From contig DASXNV010000033.1 of NCBI GenBank assembly GCA_036494815.1, positions 124,001 through 188,000 of the forward strand: 64,000 nucleotides of DNA, in the 5' to 3' direction. Positions 7,447 to 15,911 of the stretch are shown one piece after another. A program made the translations under genes and the position numbers. The notes beneath the pieces were generated by a model, which saw nothing but the letters and a program-made list of their open reading frames with translations, made no database searches and was not told the origin of the DNA. This DNA comes from Poindextera sp036494815. GTDB lineage: Bacteria > Pseudomonadota > Alphaproteobacteria > Caulobacterales > Caulobacteraceae. Each line of letters starts with the position of its first letter. The stretch's first letter is position 1.

Positions 7447-8677
7447 CTGCGGCCAGATCATCGTGCTCGAACGCGCTGGCCATCCGGTCGATCTGGCTGG
7501 CGGTAAGGCCGTGCTGGGCCGTCACGTCGCGCCAAGTGGCCACCACGTCGCCGACTTCCTTGGCGATGGTGCTGGCCTCGACCTTGCTTAGCCGGAAATG
7601 GCTGGCGACGCTGAGCGCCGTATCGATTGAGGCGTCTTGGTCGGTCTCGTCGATGGCAAGAGCGTGGACCCTGGGCTTTACGTCGGTGGGCATGGGGTTG
7701 AGGTCGTAAGCAGGCGATAGCCGCCAGCCGCCCGGCTCCCGAAGAAAGCCGTGGTTGCGTAGGTGGTCATCGGTGTTGGAAATCAGGATGTTGAACACCA
7801 TCCGCCGCCAAAGCTGCGCGGCGTCGCTAGGCGCATCCGCGCCGTCCTGGCGCAGGAAATCGACCAGTTCCATGTAGCTGCGGGTCTCGCCGTCCGCAGC
7901 GCCGAGCGCGGTGAGGGCGGAGCAGAAGGGCCTGCGGCCGCGGCCAGGAGCGCGATCGAAACGAGACATCGTGAACACCGGCCGCCTGGCTACCTGGCGC
8001 AGCTGGAAGGCGGGGACGACGATTCCGGCCCGTTCCGCAAGGGTCATGACCACCGACTCCCAGGTCGGGATCGGCCAGTCGTCAGTCTGGCTTGGGAACT
8101 TGGCTATTAGCAGCGCACCATCTGGACCGATCACTGCGGCCTTCGGGCGGGCCCCACCCAGCGAGCTGCCGGGCGCCAGCAGCAGGCGTAGGTCGTCGTC
8201 GGTCTCGCGGTCTTCGAGAATGCGGCGCGCGGCGCCCAGGAGGCGGGGCAGGGCGATCAGCGGCGGAACGGGCTGGGCATCCGCCGCTTGGAAGGCCTTG
8301 GCGCCCATGTCGCGAAAGCGCAGCGCGCCGAGGCGCGTCTGGTCTTGCACCAACATCAGGAAATCGACCTCCAGAATCGTGCGGGGCGGCCGGCCTTCAA
8401 GCTTAGCCTGGCGGCGCTCGCGCCGGCCCATCAGGTTTCGGCCCCAGCGATCGGGCGCCGGGTCGCTGAGCGCATTGAACAGGCCGCCGTCGCAATGGGT
8501 GTCTCCGCGCGCCAGCGGCAGGTTTGGGTCGAGTGCAAACGCGCCCGGCAGGCCGAGCCAGGCCCGGTCGTAGGCGAAGGAACAGGTCTGGCGCGCGCCT
8601 TTGGCGCGTGCCCAGAGCCGCCCGATCGGCCGCGTCGCTCCGTCCCAGTCGATGTGGACCTCGATCTCCCGGTCCAT
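7436..8677 (-). CDS. hipA: HipA-like serine/threonine kinase toxin
   Basis: The 413-residue product is a type II toxin kinase. HipA enzymes phosphorylate aminoacyl-tRNA synthetases (GltX for E. coli HipA) and slow growth. Visible are the glycine-rich ATP loop SSLGGARPKAAV at 171-182, where the Ser matches the autophosphorylated Ser of E. coli HipA; the catalytic loop NTDDHLRN at 301-308 (Asp303, Asn308, as in TDAHAKN of E. coli); and the metal-binding SPAYDLNP at 321-328. Length is close to E. coli HipA (440). Its start is two bases from the antitoxin stop, so the two are translationally linked. All key residues look intact. Confidence 0.9.
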   Translation of the reverse strand: MDREIEVHIDWDGATRPIGRLWARAKGARQTCSFAYDRAWLGLPGAFALDPNLPLARGDTHCDGGLFNALSDPAPDRWGRNLMGRRERRQAKLEGRPPRTILEVDFLMLVQDQTRLGALRFRDMGAKAFQAADAQPVPPLIALPRLLGAARRILEDRETDDDLRLLLAPGSSLGGARPKAAVIGPDGALLIAKFPSQTDDWPIPTWESVVMTLAERAGIVVPAFQLRQVARRPVFTMSRFDRAPGRGRRPFCSALTALGAADGETRSYMELVDFLRQDGADAPSDAAQLWRRMVFNILISNTDDHLRNHGFLREPGGWRLSPAYDLNPMPTDVKPRVHALAIDETDQDASIDTALSVASHFRLSKVEASTIAKEVGDVVATWRDVTAQHGLTASQIDRMASAFEHDDLAAARA

Positions 8678-8678
8678 A

Positions 8679-9008
8679 TCAGTGGGCTTCCGCTTTAGCG
8701 CGCACCCGCTTTGGCAGCTGCTCCTCGGCCAATGTCAGGCCGACTTGGTCAGTGGCGGGATCGGCCAAGGCGCCTAGGTTGTCGGCCAGGCCTAGGACGA
8801 AAAGGACTGTTGCGTAGATGCCAAGGGCCACGCCGGGGTCGCCCCGCTCGACGCGCGTGATGGTGTTTCGGCCGACGAAGGCCCGGTCGGCCAAGGTGGC
8901 GATGGTCATGCTGCGGCGGCGGCGCGCAATGGAAATGTCGTGGCCAAGTTTGGCCATAGCGCGACGAACCGGCAACGGGAGCGCGGATTGGGCTTTGGAG
9001 GCCTTCAT
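8679..9008 (-). CDS. hipB: HipB-like antitoxin, XRE helix-turn-helix
   Basis: The 109-residue protein carries an XRE/Cro DNA-binding domain at about residues 20-75 (MAKLGHDISIARRRRSMTIATLADRAFVGRNTITRVERGD) and a charged C-terminal tail. It precedes hipA with one base between stop and start, the usual antitoxin-first order. HipB proteins bind HipA and repress their own operon through palindromic sites. A TAAC/GTTA dyad lies just upstream of the start. Confidence 0.88.
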   Translation of the reverse strand: MKASKAQSALPLPVRRAMAKLGHDISIARRRRSMTIATLADRAFVGRNTITRVERGDPGVALGIYATVLFVLGLADNLGALADPATDQVGLTLAEEQLPKRVRAKAEAH

Positions 9009-9030
9009 TTGTGCACCAGAAATGAGAACT

Positions 9031-9041
9031 TAACAAAGTTA
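9031..9041. promoter_or_regulatory. Candidate HipB operator
   Basis: TAAC-aaa-GTTA is a short perfect dyad 23-33 bases upstream of hipB, where autorepression by HipB would be expected. It is short enough to be chance. Confidence 0.3.
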
Positions 9042-9609
9042 GCGCACGACTTATGATCTTGAAAGCATTTTTGCAAGCCTAGCGTGAAGGAACTGCTCCA
9101 TAAATATTGCATTTAGTCTATTATCGCATTATTTATGGTGCGAAATTGAATCGTCCGGACTCGGGATTTGTTCTGGCGCGAATCGGGCGCAGCCGCCGAT
9201 ATGCCTTCCATCAAACCGCGCAGAACAGCGTGGCCAGTTATGCCGGACCGAATGGATCTTTAAACACGGCCATCGGTGATATCGATTGTCACGCCGAGTA
9301 ATACTCGATCCGGCTGCGCCCTGGGCGCGAATGGAGCTGGCGCCCCAGTATGATCTTGTGTCGGGCCGGGCCTGGCCAAATATCACACAAAATCATGCCC
9401 AGGACATCGGGGGTCAGCGGCGCGGGCGGCGCATGGCCGAAACGGCGCGTCCGGTGGGTCCTGCACCGTGCGCCGCGTAGCCGAGGTGGCCGCATGGGTG
9501 CACGCGAGTCGCTACTGGCCGCACAAGAGGTGGCCGGCATGCCGGCGGGCCGCGAACGCCGACGTTAGGCAATATGGTTGCGCCGCTGCCTACCGATAAG
9601 GTTGGCGCG
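9042..9609. other. Non-coding or decayed stretch
   Basis: The first 80 bases are AT-rich, unlike the surroundings, and should contain the hipBA promoter region. Beyond that, short open frames on both strands (for example 9107-9301) have no ribosome site or recognisable product. I see no mobile-element ends. Confidence 0.35.
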
Positions 9610-9828
9610 CTAATGAAGCCCGTCCACGCACCTGGCGACAACATCCGAAGCTGGATCCTTATTCAGCACTCCCACGAGGCTAACGCTGAGCCACCGGACC
9701 AACTCGATTGCGGCGCCCTCGAAATCAAACGGTGTCGCGGACACCGCCGCCGGCGCTCGCGCTCCCATCACGAAGGAGGTCAGAACGCGCTCCGCAGCGG
9801 CAGCGTCGATGTCGCTGCGCAGTACGAG
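9610..9828 (-). pseudogene. C-terminal remnant of a possible TetR-type regulator
   Basis: On the minus strand 72 open codons run to a TAG at 9612-9610 and read LRSDIDAAAAERVLTSF.., then VRWLSVSLVGVLNKD. This is a helical pattern like the last two helices of TetR ligand domains. A TGA interrupts the frame directly upstream and there is no start codon with a ribosome site. The family assignment rests only on this weak resemblance. Confidence 0.3.
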
Positions 9829-10007
9829 TCATCCACGCTACGCCTGGCTCAACCCCGTTATGGCGATCAGCGAAGGTTGGGGTTTGCCATATGGCGTTGA
9901 ATACCTAATTTATCATGCGGTTTCGGATAGATCTATTGGCCTGGCTGGAGCTGAAGGCCTTTTTCGGGCGCCGACCGTCCACATGACGATGTACGAGAAT
10001 CACTGGC

Positions 10008-11762
10008 TCAGGGCTGCCCCAGAATGACCATGTCCGACATAGATTGCGGTCGGGTCCGGCCTTCGGCGCACGCATGAGCGATCGCGGCGAACAGATCCGC
10101 CGGGTTGATCGGTTTGGGCTGCACGGCGTCGAAGCCCGCCTCAAGCAGGCGTTCGTTCGCGCCCGCCATGGCGTCGGCGGTCAGGGCGATAATGGGAATG
10201 TTCACCGGTCCGGCTTCACCGGCTCGGATCCTGCGTAGGGCTTCGACGCCATCCATGTTCGGCATATGAACATCCATGAGTACGACGTCGAACGCCATAG
10301 TGCGCAAACGGTCCAGAACCTCCACGCCGTCCATGGCCGAAATGATCTCGATCTGAGCGGCGTCCAATATCGCCTTGGCGACGGCCTGGTTGACCGGGTT
10401 GTCGTCGGCCACAAGCACAAGCAAGCCCGCCAGGCTGACCTCTTCGCTCTTCAGGTCCTCAACGGCCTGTGCGGCCCCAAGAGCGAGCGGCGCGATGACG
10501 CTGAATATGGATCCCTTGCCAACCTCGCTTTCAAGCGCGATCGAGCCGCCCATCAATTCGGCGAGTTGCTTGCAAATCGCCAATCCTAAGCCCGTCCCCC
10601 CAAATTTCCTTGCCGTCGATGCGTTCGCTTGCGCAAACGACTGGAAGAGCCTGCTTTGCGTCTCCTCCGAAATGCCAGGGCCGGTATCGGAGATCGAGAT
10701 TTCGACTCCGGCGGCGGCGGCGAAGCGGATCGACAATCTGACTTCGCCCGATTTGGTGAACTTCAAAGCGTTCGACAGGAGGTTCATCATGATCTGGCGG
10801 ATGCGGGTCGGATCGCCGATCACCCATTCTGGCCCATCGAAATCATAGGTCAGCTTGACGCCTTTCGCCCTGGCCAACTCACCCCAAAGGTCGTGCGCTT
10901 CTTGTCCTATCTTGCGAAGTTCAAAGGGGATGGTCTCGAGGGTGAGCTTACCGGCCTCAATCTTCGATATGTCGAGGATGTCGTTCAAGATCGTCATCAA
11001 TCCTTCGCCAGATGACAGAAGCATGCCGACATAGTCGCTTTGACGCTGGTTAAGTTCAGTTTGGCTCAGCGCCCGCGTCATACCGAGGACACCATTCATG
11101 GGTGTGCGAAGTTCGTGGCTCATCATCGCCAGGAATGCCGACTTTGCTTCGTTGGCGCTGATCGCCGCCGCGGTTTGCCGCTGCAGTTCGGCTTGAGTGC
11201 TTCGAAGTGCCGTGAGAATGGCCAGATTTTGCTGCGCGTCGTGAAGAAGATAGAGGAGCGCGACGGCCACGCCGAAAGCCATGGTCAAGATGGCCACTGG
11301 AGCGGCCCATTTCACCTGCGTGGCGATGAAGAGGAGGGTGATCGCGGCCGGCGAGCCCAGCGCCACGAACGCCAATTTTGATCTGAACGAATTGCTGCGC
11401 GCGACGAGTAAAATCGTGCTGAGCAATACGAGCGCGCAGGTTCGAAGGGGGCCAGAACCAGATTCCCAATAGGCGAGGGACATCGACGACCACAGCGCGC
11501 CGACGCAGACGAGACAGCCGAGACGGTTCAATCTGAGACCGGCGCTCGCCCGCTGGCCGCCTGCGGGCGGCCTGCTGACGAGCGCCATCCAGAGCTCAGA
11601 GGCGCAGGCGCCGAAAGCGAACAAGCCACCGGCGAAAACGCCCATGTTCAGCAGGAACATCGTCCCCATGATCAGCAAGCAGACGAATCGCGCCGCCGCC
11701 ATCCGCTTTACATCGGGCGCTAGAGAATCGAGGCTGTCGCTCGGTATAGAATTCGCGCTCAT
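10008..11762 (-). CDS. Hybrid sensor histidine kinase with receiver domain
   Basis: The 584-residue protein has an N-terminal membrane part (about six hydrophobic helices, residues 25-170), a coiled linker (178-205), and a HisKA domain with phosphoacceptor His216 in MMSHELRTPMNG. The HATPase domain has N-box Asn331 in NLLSNALKF, DTGPG at 359-363 and GGTGLGLA at 388-395. The receiver domain carries acidic residues at 453-454, phosphoacceptor Asp497 in LMDVHMPNMDG and Lys550 in QPKPIN. No periplasmic sensing domain is visible, so it probably senses through the membrane part. No partner regulator or phosphotransfer protein is adjacent. A truncated relative is at 4422-4725. Confidence 0.93.
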   Translation of the reverse strand: MSANSIPSDSLDSLAPDVKRMAAARFVCLLIMGTMFLLNMGVFAGGLFAFGACASELWMALVSRPPAGGQRASAGLRLNRLGCLVCVGALWSSMSLAYWESGSGPLRTCALVLLSTILLVARSNSFRSKLAFVALGSPAAITLLFIATQVKWAAPVAILTMAFGVAVALLYLLHDAQQNLAILTALRSTQAELQRQTAAAISANEAKSAFLAMMSHELRTPMNGVLGMTRALSQTELNQRQSDYVGMLLSSGEGLMTILNDILDISKIEAGKLTLETIPFELRKIGQEAHDLWGELARAKGVKLTYDFDGPEWVIGDPTRIRQIMMNLLSNALKFTKSGEVRLSIRFAAAAGVEISISDTGPGISEETQSRLFQSFAQANASTARKFGGTGLGLAICKQLAELMGGSIALESEVGKGSIFSVIAPLALGAAQAVEDLKSEEVSLAGLLVLVADDNPVNQAVAKAILDAAQIEIISAMDGVEVLDRLRTMAFDVVLMDVHMPNMDGVEALRRIRAGEAGPVNIPIIALTADAMAGANERLLEAGFDAVQPKPINPADLFAAIAHACAEGRTRPQSMSDMVILGQP

Positions 11763-11996
11763 CTCGGTTCATTTCTATGGCCACTATTAGGAATAAAATA
11801 GACGCGTAAACAGCAGCCTAAACTGATCTGCGGACAGCCTGCGGCAAATCGGCAGTGATGGGAGACTGACCGCGGCGAGCGAGGGCAGGCGACGTCCCCG
11901 ATGGCAGGTCACGTCGGACCGAACGGCGTTTGCCGTCACACGGACGCCCGTTAATGCGTGTTCCTGCGCTGAAGTTGCGGACGACGTCCCCAAGTC
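11763..11996. other. Divergent intergenic region
   Basis: This is the shared upstream region of the kinase (minus) and the second hydrolase (plus). Apart from the conserved element that starts at 11997 I see only GC-rich sequence with short inverted words, and no coding signal. Confidence 0.35.
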
Positions 11997-12014
11997 GTAC
12001 GCTAGTTGACTAAA
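11997..12014. promoter_or_regulatory. Element shared by both hydrolase promoters and the TonB promoter
   Basis: GTACGCTAGTTGAC here is identical to 1668-1681 in the TonB receptor promoter. GCTnnTTGACTAAA also matches 661-674 upstream of the first hydrolase. The word contains a -35-like TTGACT. Only the left arm of the TACGCTA dyad is kept here. Confidence 0.5.
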
Positions 12015-12096
12015 GTTTGGGCGTTGTGGACTGTTTGGCGTCAGGACCAAGAATTTTGGGACGGCGGGAAGCACATAGACCGCCAAGGGGAACGGC

Positions 12097-12984
12097 ATGG
12101 AATCCTACGGTATCACTCAATTTTCTCTCGATCGGCCAGACGCCGTCGCCATCGCGGCTTACCGCGCCTTACCCGCCGGAGAGATCAAGGGCGTTGTCCA
12201 AATCGCCCACGGCATGTCTGAACATTTCGGGCGCTATCGCCGCTTGGCTGAACGGTTGAATGACGCTGGCTACGCCGCTTTTGGCAGTGATCATCGCGGC
12301 CACGGCGGCTCAGCCGACGCTCACGGCTTAGGCGATTTCGGCCCGGGCGGATTTGGGGCCGTGGTCGACGATATGGCCGCCTTGACGGCGGTCGCCAAGT
12401 CGGCGGCGCCCGGGCGGCCGCTGGCGCTCCTGGCTCACAGCATGGGCTCGTTCGCCGCCCAACTCTACCTGTTGGACCATCATCGGGAGTTGGATGCATT
12501 GGCGCTTTCCGGAACGGCGGCGTTGGACAAACTGCTGGAGTCCCTGCTCGCCGGTGGTGGCCCGGTCACTCTGGAATTGCTCGACGCCAGCTTCGAGCCG
12601 GCGCGAACCGCTTTCGATTGGCTGTCACGCGACGAGGCGGAGGTCGACGCCTATATGGCTGACCCGCTTTGTGGCTTTCATCTGAGCGACGCCGCCATGG
12701 GCTCACTGTTCGCCCTGGGAAGCAGCGCGCGACACGACCCGCGCCTGACGCAGGTTCGCAGCAATCTTCCGATCTATGTCATTTCCGGTGAGAGCGATCC
12801 GGTTGTCGGACCGCACCAGGGGTTCGCGCGAGCGCTGATCGAAAGCTACGAGGCCGCCGGCCTGCTCAATATTGAGCACCGAATCTACGCCGGCGGCCGG
12901 CATGAAATGTTCAATGAAATCTGCCGGGACCAGGTGGAAGTTGAATTGATCGCCTGGCTGGACCGAGCGCTTTTTGCGGCATAG
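12097..12984 (+). CDS. Alpha/beta hydrolase, paralogue of the gene at 726
   Basis: The 295-residue serine hydrolase is collinear with the product of 726-1616 (shared VAIAAYR, IAHGMSEHF, DHRGHG, AHGLGDFGPGGF, GTAALDKLLE, DPLCGF, GRHEMFNE). The triad is Ser in the elbow, Asp in SGESDPVVG and His in GRHEMF. The elbow here is AHSMG, not GHSMG, a departure from the usual GxSxG pentapeptide that lipases of this fold sometimes show. Start ATG 12097 follows CAAGGGGAACGGC. It stands just before the catabolic island and may release the free acid that the ligase at 13272 activates (inference). Confidence 0.85.
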   Translation: MESYGITQFSLDRPDAVAIAAYRALPAGEIKGVVQIAHGMSEHFGRYRRLAERLNDAGYAAFGSDHRGHGGSADAHGLGDFGPGGFGAVVDDMAALTAVAKSAAPGRPLALLAHSMGSFAAQLYLLDHHRELDALALSGTAALDKLLESLLAGGGPVTLELLDASFEPARTAFDWLSRDEAEVDAYMADPLCGFHLSDAAMGSLFALGSSARHDPRLTQVRSNLPIYVISGESDPVVGPHQGFARALIESYEAAGLLNIEHRIYAGGRHEMFNEICRDQVEVELIAWLDRALFAA

Positions 12985-13137
12985 CCGCCTCGCAGCGGGG
13001 AGCGCTTTTTGCTCGTGGGCGGCCGCCGGCACGGCGATGTTGTTACGCCGCCTGGGCGTTGCGCGCGCTCAGGGCGGAGATTGCCGACAGCGGCTCCATT
13101 TCGCTTGCTGGCCAGAACCACTCGTCGTATGGAGGTG

Positions 13138-13174
13138 ATATAGTGCGCAACTATATGATAAGCTAGATATGATA
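13138..13174. promoter_or_regulatory. Operator-like dyad and TATGATA repeats before the catabolic island
   Basis: ATATAGT-gcgca-ACTATAT (13138-13156) is a perfect 7-bp dyad of the size bound by MarR proteins. TATGATA follows twice, at 13154-13160 and 13168-13174, exactly 14 bp apart. TATGATA also occurs before the divergent units (30799-30805) and before the MarR gene (38343-38349). The MarR protein at 38407 is the obvious candidate regulator (inference). Confidence 0.55.
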
Positions 13175-13201
13175 ATGGGTTCGAACTCACTAGGAGAGGG
13201 C

Positions 13202-13279
13202 ATGGCGCAATTGGCCCAACTCCTCGGCGGCTGGTTCAAGTCGATGCGCGTGCGGTGGGGCGCCAGTTCTCATGGCTGA
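13202..13279 (+). CDS. 25-codon leader ORF overlapping the ligase start
   Basis: ATG at 13202 follows a strong ribosome site (TAGGAGAGGGC) and opens 25 codons (MAQLAQLLGGWFKSMRVRWG..) ending at a TGA that overlaps the ATG of the next gene by eight bases in another frame. The ligase ATG itself has no good ribosome site. The simplest reading is a leader peptide that couples translation to the ligase gene. A misplaced start of the ligase cannot fully be excluded. Confidence 0.4.
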   Translation: MAQLAQLLGGWFKSMRVRWGASSHG

Positions 13280-14681
13280 TCTGATCCCGCTTGCCGCTGT
13301 TCCGGGTCACTACGCAGATCGCTCTGACACCTGCCTTGTGCTCGACCATGAACGATGGACTTGGGCCGACCTGGACGCAGCGTCGGATCTGTGGGCGGAC
13401 GAACTTCGGTCACGTAACGTCAAGGCCGGAGATTTGGTCGCCTATACGCTGGAAAATGGACTGGAGTTTTTCGCGCTCACGTTTGGCGTCTACAAGCTTG
13501 GCGCGACGCCGGCGCCCTTGTCTCCAAAGCTGCCAGTGGCTGAGTTGGAAGACATCCTCGAGATCATGCAGCCGCGGACGGTCGTGCGCAATGTGGATCC
13601 TCGTCCGGGGAGCCCAGGGCCGCCGCCTTCGCCGCCCTGGCCTATAAGCCCTTCCTGGAAAGCCTGCACCAGTGGCGGAAGCACCGGGCGTCCGAAGGTC
13701 ATTGTCGATCACCGGCCCGCCGCATTCGATCCCGGCCAAAGCTTCATTGGTCTGCCGCGGGACGATGTGGTGATCGTGCCCGGGCCACTCTACCACAATG
13801 CGCCCTTTAGCGCCGCCATTCTGGGGCTCGCTCGTGGCAATCGTGTGGTGGTCAGCGTCCGCTTCGACGTTGAGAATACGTTGTGTTTGATCGAGCAAGA
13901 ACACGCGGCGTGGGCGCTCCTGGTGCCGACCATGATGCACCGGATCTGGCGGCTGGCGGCCGACAAGAAGGCGCGCTACGACCTTTCGTCCTTGAACCGC
14001 GTCGTCCACACGGCCGCGCCGATGTCAGCTTGGCTAAAGCGGGCCTGGATCGAGTGGCTCGGCCCCGATCGGATCTGGGAGGTCTACGGGGCCACGGAGG
14101 GCTTGGCGCGAACCTGGATTGGCGGAAGCGAGTGGCTTGAGCGTCCCGGCTCCGTCGGCAGGCCAATCGGCGGGGCGCGTTTAGCGGTGCTCGACGACCG
14201 TGGCCAAGTCTTGCCGGCCGGATCGATCGGCGAGATCTTCGCCATGCCGCCAGATGGCCCGGGCAGCACCTATCACTATATTGGCGCGGAGCGGCGCGCG
14301 TCTGAGAATGGATGGGAGTCGGTCGGGGACATCGGCTGGATCGACGAAGATGGATACCTCTATCTCGCCGACCGCCGATCCGATCTGATCATTTCAGGCG
14401 GCGTGAACATCTTTCCGGCCGAGGTGGAAGCGGCGCTGCTGCAGCACCCGCAGGTTCTGTCCTGTGCGGCGGTGGGGGCGCCCGACGACGATCTGGGCCA
14501 GCGGGTGCACGCGGTCCTTCAGCTGCAGGGCGGAACGCTCGACCTGCAGAGCTTGCGAGCCTTTTTGAGCGATCGCCTGGCAGCCAACAAGCACCCTCGC
14601 TCAATGGAGATCCGGAGCGATCCCGTACGCGACGACGCCGGCAAGGTGCGGCGCGGGCAACTCATGTCCAAGGCCTCTTGA
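13272..14681 (+). CDS. AMP-dependent acyl-CoA ligase (bile-acid/fatty-acid CoA ligase type)
   Basis: The 469-residue ANL-superfamily ligase activates a carboxylic acid with ATP and CoA. Visible: ATP loop TSGGSTGRPKVIV (the GGSTGRP form typical of BaiB-like ligases), PGPLYHNAPF, YGATEG, the hinge region YLYLADRRSDLIISGGVNIFP and the C-terminal catalytic Lys region DAGKVRRGQL. A Pro-rich stretch just before the ATP loop (about residues 112-125) is odd and short compared with the family; the frame resumes correctly, so I do not call a frameshift. First gene of the island; it may supply the CoA ester to the dehydrogenase that follows 27 bases later. Confidence 0.85.
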   Translation: MADLIPLAAVPGHYADRSDTCLVLDHERWTWADLDAASDLWADELRSRNVKAGDLVAYTLENGLEFFALTFGVYKLGATPAPLSPKLPVAELEDILEIMQPRTVVRNVDPRPGSPGPPPSPPWPISPSWKACTSGGSTGRPKVIVDHRPAAFDPGQSFIGLPRDDVVIVPGPLYHNAPFSAAILGLARGNRVVVSVRFDVENTLCLIEQEHAAWALLVPTMMHRIWRLAADKKARYDLSSLNRVVHTAAPMSAWLKRAWIEWLGPDRIWEVYGATEGLARTWIGGSEWLERPGSVGRPIGGARLAVLDDRGQVLPAGSIGEIFAMPPDGPGSTYHYIGAERRASENGWESVGDIGWIDEDGYLYLADRRSDLIISGGVNIFPAEVEAALLQHPQVLSCAAVGAPDDDLGQRVHAVLQLQGGTLDLQSLRAFLSDRLAANKHPRSMEIRSDPVRDDAGKVRRGQLMSKAS

Positions 14682-14708
14682 ACAGACAGCCAAGAACAGG
14701 ACCCCGTC

Positions 14709-15851
14709 ATGCTTCAGACCCAAGGCCGCACGGTCTACGAGGAAGAACACGCCCTGTTTCGGGGTTCTGTGCGCCGCTTTCTTGAAGCCGAATTTGTACC
14801 GCATATCGACCGTTGGGAGGCGCAGGGCGTTGTCGACAGGAGCTTCTGGCTGGCGGCCGGCGCGGCGGGCTTTCTCTGTCCCCAGGTCGGCGAAGCTTAT
14901 GGTGGGCTCGGGCTCGATTTCACCTACAATGCCGTGGTCAACGAGGAACTGAGCTATGCCGGTTGCACGGACAATCTGACGCTCCAATCCGACATCACTG
15001 TGGGTTATCTGCTTCGCTATGGCGCCGAGCCCCAGAAACGCCGTTGGCTGCCCAAGATGGTGTCGGGCGAGATCATCACCGCGATCGCCATGACCGAACC
15101 GGGCGCTGGATCAGACCTTCAAGGGGTGAAGACCACCGCGCGCCTCGACGGCGACGACTATGTGGTCAACGGGTCGAAGACCTACATCACCAATGGTCAA
15201 AACGCCGATCTGATCATTGTCGTGGCGAAGACCGATCCGCAGCTCGGCGCGAAAGGAACCTCCCTGATCCTGGTGGAGGCCGACCGCAACGGCTTTGCGC
15301 GGGGGCGCAACCTCGACAAGATCGGTCAGCACTCCGCCGACACGTCAGAGCTCTTCTTCAACGACGTCCGGGTGCCGCAGGAAAACCTCCTGGGTGAGAG
15401 AAATCGCGGTTTCATTCATCTGGTGACGGAACTGGCTCAGGAGCGTCTGTCTATCTCGATCAGCGCTCAGGCCGCGGCTCAACGGGCGTTTGATGAGGCT
15501 GTAAAGTTCACAAAGGATCGAACCGCCTTTGGCAAGCACGTGTTCGATTTTCAGAACACCCGGTTCAAGCTGGCGCAGATGAGCGCCAAGCTTCAGGTGG
15601 GGTGGGCGCATTTGGACTGGGCCCTGCGCCGGCACGTCGCCGGAGCGCTTACCGCCAACGAAGCGGCCGCGTCCAAGCTCTGGCACACCGAAACCCAATG
15701 GGAAATCCTCGATGCGGCCCTGCAACTACACGGCGGGGCGGGCTACATGAACGAATATCCGATCGCCAAGCTATGGCGGGACGGACGTGTCCGGCGGATC
15801 TACGGCGGCAGCTCGGAGATCATGATGGACTTGGTGGGGCGAGGGCTCTGA
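14709..15851 (+). CDS. Acyl-CoA dehydrogenase
   Basis: The 380-residue FAD enzyme has the three-domain acyl-CoA dehydrogenase layout: N-terminal helices, the beta domain with the FAD motif AMTEPGAGSDLQGVKTTA, and a C-terminal helical domain (DRTAFGKHVFDFQNTRFKLA, LHGGAGYMNEYPIAKLWRD, IYGGSSEIM). It would put a double bond alpha-beta to the thioester and pass electrons to ETF. The MCAD-type base position is not obvious (YGGSSE), so the base may sit in the LCAD/IVD position. The spacing to the ligase suggests that the two act in sequence. In cyclohexanecarboxylate pathways this step is done by AliB/BadJ-type enzymes. Confidence 0.9.
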   Translation: MLQTQGRTVYEEEHALFRGSVRRFLEAEFVPHIDRWEAQGVVDRSFWLAAGAAGFLCPQVGEAYGGLGLDFTYNAVVNEELSYAGCTDNLTLQSDITVGYLLRYGAEPQKRRWLPKMVSGEIITAIAMTEPGAGSDLQGVKTTARLDGDDYVVNGSKTYITNGQNADLIIVVAKTDPQLGAKGTSLILVEADRNGFARGRNLDKIGQHSADTSELFFNDVRVPQENLLGERNRGFIHLVTELAQERLSISISAQAAAQRAFDEAVKFTKDRTAFGKHVFDFQNTRFKLAQMSAKLQVGWAHLDWALRRHVAGALTANEAAASKLWHTETQWEILDAALQLHGGAGYMNEYPIAKLWRDGRVRRIYGGSSEIMMDLVGRGL

Positions 15852-15911
15852 GCAGCAACCGTCGTTGCGCCGACGCATCCGCTGTCGTCGGAGAGAAGCG
15901 GAAGGGAATTC

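Noticed and set aside
13590..13690. Possible frameshift in the acyl-CoA ligase at the Pro-rich stretch
   Set aside because: Both sides read in the same frame and the ATP loop TSGGSTGRPK follows at a sensible distance, so I treat it as an unusual but intact segment.
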